From contig NW_004754906.1 of the NCBI RefSeq assembly GCF_000188695.1, positions 320,567 to 335,566 of the forward strand: a stretch of 15,000 nt of DNA. Direction: 5' to 3'. The stretch's first letter is position 1. Each line of letters begins with the position of its first letter. Both the position numbers and the translations under genes were made by a program. The notes below the pieces were generated by a model. That model did no database searches. It had not been told where the DNA came from and saw only the letters and a list, made by a program, of their open reading frames with translations. The DNA is from Salpingoeca rosetta (taxonomy: Eukaryota; Opisthokonta; Choanoflagellata; Craspedida; Salpingoecidae). Positions 1 through 9,137 of the stretch are shown piece by piece.

Positions 1-42
1 GGACAAGAGGAAATAGGGGATTAAGTTCAAATCAAACACGGG

Positions 43-43
<1 letters not shown>

Positions 44-92
<49 letters not shown>
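44..92. repeat. (CA)n microsatellite
   Basis: About 24 uninterrupted AC units. On the sense strand of the left-hand gene this is a TG tract starting right at the proposed splice donor after residue 251, so it probably lies in an intron. Confidence 0.95.
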
Positions 93-96
<4 letters not shown>

Positions 97-1853
97 GACT
101 CCATGCAGGTGCAAGACTGCGACGAACCGAGGCACGCCGACGCTTCTCCTTGCGAATGGCGGCGCGATCCGTGTACGAGAGCGACGTGTTCTGCAGCAGA
201 CTCTCCAGGCCTTCAAGGTCCTGGTGTGATGGGAAGTGGCAGCAGGTTGGCGATGTGATGGTGGGTGAGGTCCCACGAAACGAAGACACGCACAAGCGCA
301 AACAGGAGCACACACGGACACACACACACACACACATACATACACTTGCACACATACACACAGACCGACAGAAAGACAGTCAGTGAGACACACACACGCA
401 CACACACACACACGCACACATGCACAGACACAGACACACAGACACACAGACACACACACATACACACGCATAATACGCACAAGCTTCTCGAGGGCGGCGG
501 GCGACGTGTCGATGTCCGATTTGCTCGCGGTGCGCGAATTGCGACGGACACTCGGGGATCCGAGTGGCGATGCTGATGATGTTCGCAGTGGCAGTAGCAG
601 TGGCGCCGGGTGTGGTACATATGAACGCACATGAGTGAGGCGAGAAGGGAGGGCGCGCATTGCAGCGGGTACCCACACAGACAAATTAACAAACTGCGAA
701 GCAACATGCACGCATTCTCACAAAAAAACGTGCATACACACACGAACATACACACAGACACACACACAGACACACACACAGACACACACACACACACGAA
801 CAGGCAGACACAGACAACGACACAGACACAGACACAGACACAGACACACACACACACAAACACGCAGACACAGACAACGACACAGACACAGACACAGACA
901 CACACACACAAACACGCATACCTGCGCCCTTTGTGCGACTGGCGCTGCCTGCCACGCGAGCACGGGACCGCGTTACGGGCGGCGATGCCTTTGGAGACGC
1001 CTTGGGCGAGGACTTTGGCGACGCTGCAGACCTGGCGCCAGTCTTGCTGCTGGTCCTGGACCTGTTGCCCTTCACCGTGACTGGGGATGTGCCCCCGCTG
1101 CTGGTGCTGGTGCGAGACGTTGGGCGGGACGAGCGCTTCTTCTCCTCAGCGGGCGTCTTTTTTGGGCCGGCCTTGCCTGGTGTCATGCTGCCGGTTCGTG
1201 GCTTCTTCGTGCCGGCGGCCTTCTTCTTTGTCGCGGACTTGTCCTTGCTGCCGAACAGCTCCTCCTCATCGTCATCGCCATCGTCAAACTAAAGTAGCAG
1301 CAACATGTGTGTGCATGTGTGTATGTGTGCGTGGGTGCATGTTTGTAGGCGCAGGGAGGGAGTGTATGGCATCGCGCAAGGGGATCAAGGTGATGAGTTA
1401 GCCACGACGAAAGCACAGGCTGCGATGCCACAAGGCAGACACGACGGCACGACTTGCTTCTGAACAACGCATGCAAGACCAAAACGGACGTCAAAGATGC
1501 TGCTCTTCTTGGCTGCTGTCGTCGTTGGTCCTTTTGCAGGCGTGGCTTTGGACGAAGACGTGGCCTTCTTCGATGCCAACGTCTTCAGAAAGTCGTCGTC
1601 GTCCGAGTCAGAGTCGCCGAACAGATCGGCCGTCCTATCCAGCACACAAGCAAGCACACACCACAAAGAAAGTTTGAGACAGTCATGCATTGGTGATGCA
1701 ACCACAACCAAAACACACAAAAACCAACACTTCATCAACCTCACCACCCACACCAACAGCTTCACACGCATGCACGATTCGGTGACACGCCACACTGGTG
1801 ACCGCAGGCTTTCACACAACGGGCCCAACTCACTTCTTCTTTGTCGCAGACAT
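92..1853 (-). CDS. Unrecognised acidic/Lys/Ser-Pro-rich protein, 5' part (3' end outside window)
   Basis: Coding exons in order are 1834-1853, 1490-1634, 922-1288, 481-572 and 92-220; the last boundary is uncertain. Phases agree across every join and give about 251 residues. The start lies in context AACATG. The protein opens SATKKK (2-7), [13 protein letters not shown] (10-22), then a Lys/Ala/Ser/Thr stretch, [13 protein letters not shown] (56-68) and a second SATKKK (73-78). A basic Ser/Pro region follows with three SPK motifs (145-155). RRNS (187-190), RRAS (236-239) and RRS (241-243) resemble basophilic-kinase sites. Residues 209-251 look helical and very basic. Most of it should be disordered. 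I do not recognise the family; acidic LFG/FDD motifs occur in adaptor-binding and ciliary transition-fibre proteins, but that is only a resemblance. The donor of exon 2 (GTCCGT) is weak. Beyond base 92 the sense strand enters a TG repeat, probably an intron. Confidence 0.6.
301..478. repeat. Compound CA/CAGA-rich microsatellite in intron 4 of the left-hand gene
   Basis: Imperfect CA repeat with interspersed CAGACA, CATACA and CGCACA units. It fills most of the intron 221-480. Confidence 0.9.
729..915. repeat. CA/CAGA microsatellite with a 60-bp tandem duplication
   Basis: Lies in intron 3 (573-921) of the left-hand gene. A block beginning gcagacacagacaacgac at 804 recurs at 864; the copies are 804-863 and 864-915, the second about 8 bp shorter inside its CA run. 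The rest of this intron (573-728) shows no gene. Confidence 0.85.
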
Positions 1854-2227
1854 GTTGAGCGGGCTGGCTGGCTGGTGGCAGTGGTGTGGAAGCGGATGTG
1901 GAAGCGGCAGTGTGGGAGCAAAACAAAACAACAACAGCAGTCGAAGATGGAGGTGCGGAAATTATGCTGTCGGACACGATTCCGACTCGCTTGCTTCTCT
2001 TTTGTCTTCTCGTGTTTCTTGGTTGTTGGAACGGATAGTCTGACTGGTGCGACAAGCAAAGGATGGCACCCACACACACGACACACACACGACACACACA
2101 CGCACGCACGTACGCACACACGCACGTACGTTCACACGTACGCGCACAACACACTGCAGAAAAGAACACAAGAACGCAAGACAAAATCCAACGCAAACAA
2201 ACAAACACAATCACATCATGTGTCACA
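1854..2227 (-). other. Intergenic: 3' flank of DCTN1 and 5' flank of the left-hand gene
   Basis: 374 bp between two head-to-tail minus-strand genes. It must hold the DCTN1 3' UTR and poly(A) site and the promoter of the left-hand gene. I see no AATAAA on the minus strand. T/G-rich sequence follows the DCTN1 stop (about 2185-2215 on the sense strand). Bases 2070-2150 are a CA repeat mixed with ACGTACG units. No TATA box or open gene is evident. Confidence 0.6.
2070..2150. repeat. CA repeat interspersed with CGCACG/CGTACG units
   Basis: Intergenic purine-pyrimidine alternating stretch; several CGTACG palindromes are present. It lies just downstream of the DCTN1 coding end. Confidence 0.8.
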
Positions 2228-3157
2228 TCACGCGAGCGCGGCGTGCAGCGAGTGAAACGTCTCTGGTGTGAGGAAGACGCGGCCGTTGCGAGCAGCCGCA
2301 ATCTGCGCGCTGGACGGGAGCGTGAGTGTGCCGAGTGTCTTCCCCTCCGCCGCCTCCTTCATGCGCTTCAGGTGATCCACGCCAGCAAACGCGCCAAGCG
2401 TCGGCTGCTGCGTCGTTGCGGCCGACAGCAGCGGCAACAGCTCGTCGCGCGCACGCGTGCTCCGCAGCCGCAGGCTCTCTAGCTGGCCTGCGGCAACTGC
2501 CAGCGACGCACCGGGGTTGCTCGGCTCGGCACCAGCACCGGCGCGCGAAGCCGCTGTGGCGCCTTCTGTATCTGCACCTGCTGCTTTCTCCTGCTTCTGC
2601 TTCTTTTCCTCTGCAGGTGTCAGGCGGACAACGCGCAGCGAAGCCAGCGACTGCATCACGTCACCACACACCTGGTTTGCGGCCTTGATGGCCGTGCCAG
2701 CCTGTGCCAGTCGCGGCGGCACGGGGCGACGCGGGCAGATGTTTGGCAGCGCGGACAGCGTGTCCAGTGCGCTCTTGGCCTGGGCGGTGGCAGTGAGGCG
2801 GCGCTGGTGTGCAAGCTCCTCCTGCAGCACAAACAGGCGCACCTGCGCAGCACGAAGCTCGGCGCTGCTCACGTCTGATCCGACAGTGGAGACGCGGCCG
2901 CCGAGTGACGGGCCCTCCGCAGCGTACAGGCGCTTACGGAGCTCGTCGCGCTCTTTCGACAGCTCTTCGTATGTTTCTTCAAACTCGCGCAGCTGCACGT
3001 CCATATCATGTCGCAGCTTGTCAAACTCGGCCCGCTCCTCCGCCATCTTGGCCTCCTTCTCCTGCACCTGCTGCTCGCACTGGTAGCGCACGCTCTCAAT
3101 GTTGCGCTTGCTCGCAACAAGCAGGATGTCCTTCTCCTTCAGGTTCTTGTCCTTCAT
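2228..3157 (-). other. DCTN1: DCTN1 last exon: CC2 and C-terminal region
   Basis: 309 codons plus stop, with no intron. Begins KDKNLKEKD after acceptor GAGCAG and continues as strong coiled coil ([21 protein letters not shown] heptads) to about residue 1158. A second helical segment and an Ala/Gly/Glu-rich low-complexity stretch follow. The end [17 protein letters not shown] parallels the human C-terminus. Stop TGA is at 2230-2228. Confidence 0.9.
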
Positions 3158-3277
3158 CTGCTCGGGGTTGGGTGGGGTGGGTGGAGGTGGAAGGGTAAAT
3201 ATGAGCAATGAAAGGAACCAGCACACAAGCACGAACTTGTGTGTGTGTGTGTGGTCGCGCGCATCACCAGCCACAAA

Positions 3278-3335
<58 letters not shown>

Positions 3336-6300
3336 GCACCTTGACGTCCTTCTTGAGGGCGGCGAGTTCAGCGGAGAGGCGCTCCACCTCTCGTGGAAGC
3401 GCCAGTGTCTCTGCTGCAGACTTGCGCATGGCAGCCGCATTCACCTCCCACGCAGCCGGCCTGGTGCAGCGGTGTGTGTTGTTGTTTGAGTGGGAGGGCA
3501 GGAGTGGGGTGATGGGACGCGTGGAGAAGGGGTTGGTGAATGAATCGTGTGTTGGTGAGAGGGAGAGCAAAGAACAAATGGATTATCGCATGTCACGGAG
3601 CAACCAACACGACACCAACGTCACATCGACATCACGTCGACATATCTCCCACTGGAAGCGTCAAGTGTGACAGGTACGTACTGTTTGGTTTCGGGGCTGG
3701 CCGCAGCCTGCACATCAAAGTCGCCCGCCTCCAGGCAGCCAGCGAGGTCCACCAGCAGCTGCATTGCATCATACAGCACGTTGGGCACATGCACAGGAAC
3801 CATGCTTTCGTCTGCACCCTCCTGCCGCGCGCGGGCCGTAAATGTGCCGTCCTTGGACAGGTCCACACGCGCGTTGACGCCAATTTGCATCGCCGTGTCC
3901 AGGTCGAGGGCACGAAGCGTCACGGAGCCGTGCACGTGGTCCTGACAATGGTTGGGGGCGACGGGTGTGGTCGTGTGCGCGCATGTGAGTGTGTGTGTGT
4001 GTGTGAATGTGGGGAGTTGCTTACGAAAATGGACGTTCGTGTGGATGCGCAACCATCGGCAAATGTGTGCATGTGTGTACAAGCGTGTGAACGTGTGTGT
4101 CTTCCCATACGTGGTATGCCTTTGACGCGTGGCTGAGGGCAATGGCAGCAGAGAAGAGGTTGTGCGCGTGCTGTGCGAGCATCTGCTGTCGCTCCTCGTC
4201 GAGTGCAATGGTCGTGTCAGCCATCTTGGGTGGCAGGTGCCGCAGGATCTGCGCACACAGGTGGCGAGACAACGGGTGGATTAAGGCAATGCGGTCATGC
4301 TTGAACCAGCCCTAAAAGAAACATTGCGCACACATGCACATGTACGCATACACGCACACACACACACACAAACACAACAAACACAACAAACAAACGAACA
4401 AACACACAAACACAACACAACACAACACAACACAACACAACACAACACAACACAACACAACACCTTGCGGCAGGCGGTCTTTGCGTCCCTGCACTGGCTG
4501 CTCATCTCGCGCATGTGTGCGAGGAGGGGCCCAAACGCCGGGTCCATGCTGCCTGTGGACGACGACCGCTTGAAGATTTCGTCCAGGCGCAGCAGCTCAG
4601 CCTCCACAACATCCAGTGCGCCGCTCGCCGTCTGCACCTCAACCTGCACGCGGCCAGTGTTTGTTTGGGGGAGCGGGGAGGAGCAAGGACAGAAAGGTGT
4701 GGGTGGGAATGCGAAGGCAAGCAAGGGCGAGAGGAGGTTGAGGAAAGATGTGAGGGGTGGTGGTGGTGGTGGAGACACACATTTGAGTACACGAACGCGC
4801 CAGTGCAATTGCAACCACCTGAGCTCATCTGTTTCACACGTTCGAAAGCCATGTTGGATCTCACGTTTGCGGCATCACGGCTGTCACGCGGCACGGCGTC
4901 GGCAATTCGCGTCGTCATCGTCGTCCGGAACGCCTTGGCAGCACTGGGCCACAGCATTGCAGTGGTGTGTGAGTGAGTGAGTGTGTGTGTGTGTGTGCAC
5001 GAGTGAGTGTTGCAGTGGTGTGTGAGTGAGTGTGAGTGAGTGAGTGAGTGAGTGAGTGAGTGAGTGAGTGAGTGAGTGAGTGAGTGAGTGAGTGTGAGCG
5101 AGTGAGTGTGAGCGAGTGAGTGAGTGAGTGAGTGAGTGAGTGAGTGAGTGAGTGAGCGAGTGAGTGAGTGAGTGAGTGAGTGAGTGAGTGAGTGAGTGAG
5201 TGAGTGAGTGAGTGAGTGAGTGAGTGAGTGTGTCAGTAACTGTTACAGGTCCATTCTCACGGTGCCACCACATTGCCAACGGAAGATCAGCCCTCGGGTG
5301 GTACTCACGCCTCGACGTCTGCGAGCGGGATGGACGGGTCAAGGCCGTCGCCGCGCAACCGCTTCAGCAGCGAATCTAGGGCAGGCTCGTGCGCAACAAG
5401 CTGGCGATGATATGGTGGTGATGATTTGGTGGTGGTGATGATGGTGGAAGCGATGAGGATGTAGACGAGATGAGAATTGCGGTGCGACGGCAGAGAGAGG
5501 GGGAGCTCGTGGGTGACGGTGATTGAGAACAAGGTGCAAGTGACGAAACTGCTTGTGTACAATTGCGTGCGTGTGTGTGCGTGCGCGTGTGCGTGTGAAG
5601 TGTGAAGTGTGCACACCTGTGGGAAGACGTCGCCAACCGCTTTGAATGTCTCTGCGTCCAGCTTGTGCATGGCCTGAAAACGAACGACAGCGAACGCACG
5701 CGCGAGGTGTGCGGGAGAGAGATGAACGAGAAGTAACGACGGCGATGGCATGGGAAGAGGCAAGACAGCAAGACAGCACGGCGCATGGCGCGTGTCAAAC
5801 GCATGCCACGTGTCACAATGTGCGCGCACAAAGCACACCATCAACGCCCATACGAGTAGGACGGATCACAATTCAAGCAAGAACGCAAAATGGGGTGCGA
5901 GCGCATACCTGGTACATGTACTCGCAGTCGAGGCGCAGCATCGTCAACAACTCAACCAGCCTGCACGTGCAAACGACAGCCATTGTGTGCACGAGTGTGT
6001 GTGTGTGTGTGTGTGCATACGTGAGCTGTGCAAACGGTAAAATGTGGAGCAAAGTTAAGCCAACAGCGCGTTGTGTGCGTGTGCGTGTGTGTGCATGTGC
6101 GTGCGGTGTTCAGGCAAACTCACGCTGCGCCAAAAGCAAACTGGTCAATGGTGAGATCAGAGTCCTCCGTCACCACTTCCGAAATGTCTGCAGGCAAACA
6201 AGGGTGGAGGCAGTTGTGCACGCGCATGAGCATTCGTGTGTGTGCGTTGTGTGTGTGAATGTAAAGGGTACACGTCATCACATGCACGCACACTTGCTTT

Positions 6301-6978
6301 CGTTACACACGCGCACAACAACACAAATATGCACGACACCACACCACTTCCTCCAATGACAACAACAAGAACAAGAACAAGAAGAACAACAGCAGCAGCA
6401 GCAGCAGCAACGCACCCTGGCCAACAGCAAACTCTGCCGTTGCGTGCTCGGCGAGGATGTGCGATTTGCGAACAACACGATCAAGCAGCATCAACAGCTG
6501 CAGCCCATTGTAGTCGTGTGTGAAAAAGTCCTCAGGCAGAAACATTTTCAGGTACCTGCACAACGGGTGAAGAGGGTTGAGGGCGTTGGGAATGAGTGTG
6601 TGCGTACGTGTGCGAGTGGGTGGCAGACAGCGCCACATAGTGCACATTGTGTCACATCTTCCTTCATCATGGTTACCTCCCGTTTCCCCTCCATCCCCCC
6701 CCAACCACCTCCTCCTCCACAACCACTACCCAAACCATCACCACCGCCACCATGTCTACGGACGCACGTGATGTGCTGCTTCGCCTGCTCCTCTTCGAGG
6801 GCGTGCAGTTCGGCCTCAATCGCCGCCACCCGCTGGTGCGCCTTCGACTCGCTCGCCTGGCAGTCGCAAACAAGCAGTTTTGGGGGAGGGGGGGGGAGGT
6901 ATTGACGCGGTGGTGGGTATGATGGGTGACGTTCGGAGGTGGCCATGGCAGCTGCCGAGCAGCGCAAATGTGCCATCA

Positions 6979-7018
<40 letters not shown>

Positions 7019-7250
7019 CGCAACACAGGCACCTTGTGTTTTGCAGGAGCGGGTTTGGGCTGCACAGGGGCGGCAGATGCAGCATGCTGCTGGTGTTGCT
7101 GTTGCTGCTGCGTCTTCTGCAGGCTCTCCTCCTTCTCCTTAAGCTGTTGACCCGAAATGAAAAAAAATATTCGACAGGAATGCGACAGCCATATGTCAGC
7201 ACAAACCAGGCAAGTCAGCAACAGCTCACACATCGCAAACGCACAAACAC

Positions 7251-7284
<34 letters not shown>

Positions 7285-8334
7285 AACACACATGCACACA
7301 CAAACACACATACACACACCAACAACTTCACACACAGGCACACACACATACACAACAACAGCACGTTGACTCACGGCAGCGCTGTATTTTGCGATGGCCT
7401 CGGCCTGCTCCTGATTCCGGTCCACAATCGCGTTGAGCACTTGCATCAGCTGCAAACATCAACGAGTAGAAACATGCACGAACAAGAACAAGCCAGCTTG
7501 GGTGAGTGCAAGCAGCCGAAACACGCGCGCATGCGTGCGTTGTGTTGACGTGTTTGCAATGGCACAAGCGTCCAGATGCACACTGGTTGCACAATGAAGC
7601 AAAATCAATCAACACAACACCACAGCGGCAAGCCCTATCCTCCATCCATCATTGATTATGTTCCACCTTGTTGACAGATGATCTGAACTCGTCGTTGTCG
7701 GCCTGTGTCTCGTCGAGCGTCTCCTCCAACGCCGTCTGTGTCTCCTCCAGCACCCCGACTTCCTGTCGCAGCTCGTACACCTCCTGTACACGTGTTGTCG
7801 TGGTGTTGTGCATGTATCAACGAGAGTCATCTCCTCAACACGCGCGCGCGCACACACACACACACACTCACACACACACACACTCACTCACTCACACAAC
7901 ACAACACAACACACACTTACACAACACAACACACACACACACAAGCACAGGTCACCGCAATGACACTGCCCCCTCCTGCTCTCCTTCGAGCCTCACTCCG
8001 CCTGCTTCCTGAGTAACGGCAAATGAACAAACGCCCTCACCTCCTCCAGCAGCTGACACCGCTCCTCAAGGGCCAAGTTCTGGTCTGTCAGCGACTCGAC
8101 CATCGTCTCCGCGCTAAAGTGTGAGTCTGCGCGCGACACCTGCGACTTGTACTCCTGCATGGCCTTTTCCAAGGCCACGTCCTTCATTTGGAGTGCCTTA
8201 CCGAGCGCGGTGTTGTCAGCCATGGCGTCCGTCAGCTCTGCCCGCACCGCCGCGTTCTCTTCCTGCAGCGTCTGGTTCTGCTCGCGAAGCTTGTACAGGG
8301 CCTGATGGAGGGTGTGTGTGAATGTGTGTGTGTG

Positions 8335-8381
<47 letters not shown>

Positions 8382-9049
8382 ATGTGCGTGGATGTATGTG
8401 TGGATATGTGTGTGGATGTGCAGATGTACGTGTGGATGTATGTGTGAGAAAATGTGAGACGTAAGTCACGGGCAATGAATGGTGTCAGAGTACATATACC
8501 CTCACCAAGCAACAGCAAGGCAAAGTAAACCAGACAGCAGACACCGCACCACTGTCAGGCGTGCAATCTTGTTCTTGAGCGCCTTCATGGCTGCGGTGTT
8601 GTTGGTGCGGTTCGGGTTCAACGCATCATCATCGCCATCATCATCACCGCCGTCACCATTGGCCTCATTGGCACCTGCACCACCGTCAGCGTTGCCCTGC
8701 TTGGCGTCTGCTGGCGCTGCTGCTGTTGCCCCGGCCTTTGCTTCCTCCTTCTCCGCCTCCAAGATCTCAACCGTCAGCGTCAATTCCTCGACTTTGTCTT
8801 GAAGCTCCTCCACCTCTTCTTGCAGGTCCCGGTTCTGCACCGAGCACCATTTGTGTGGTGTTTTGTGTTGCATGATTGTGGGCACAGGGGAGCGGCACGG
8901 TTGCAGAGTGGTGATAGGAGTTCGTTCCATGGCACCCACGGACACATGCACAGGCATGTGTACGTGTATATGTACAAACACTTGAACACACAAGCGCGCA
9001 AACACATGTATGACTCCCCTTCCCAAAACACACACGCAAACACACACAC

Positions 9050-9092
<43 letters not shown>

Positions 9093-9095
9093 CGC

Positions 9096-9137
<42 letters not shown>

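Noticed and set aside
213..911. Long reading frames made of Val-Cys, His-Thr or Thr-Gln repeats (here and at about 2063-2210, 9010-9306, 10317-10607, 12785-13228)
   Set aside because: They are translations of CA/TG microsatellites, exist in several frames at once and overlap phase-consistent introns.
745..915. CRISPR-like regular repeats
   Set aside because: The spacing is slippage-type microsatellite, there are no unique spacers, and the genome is clearly eukaryotic.
8550..8553. Alternative DCTN1 exon 5 donor three bases earlier (GTGGTG)
   Set aside because: Using GTGCGG instead restores a gap-free match ARLTVALYKLRE to human ARLKDALVRMRD and has G at +5.
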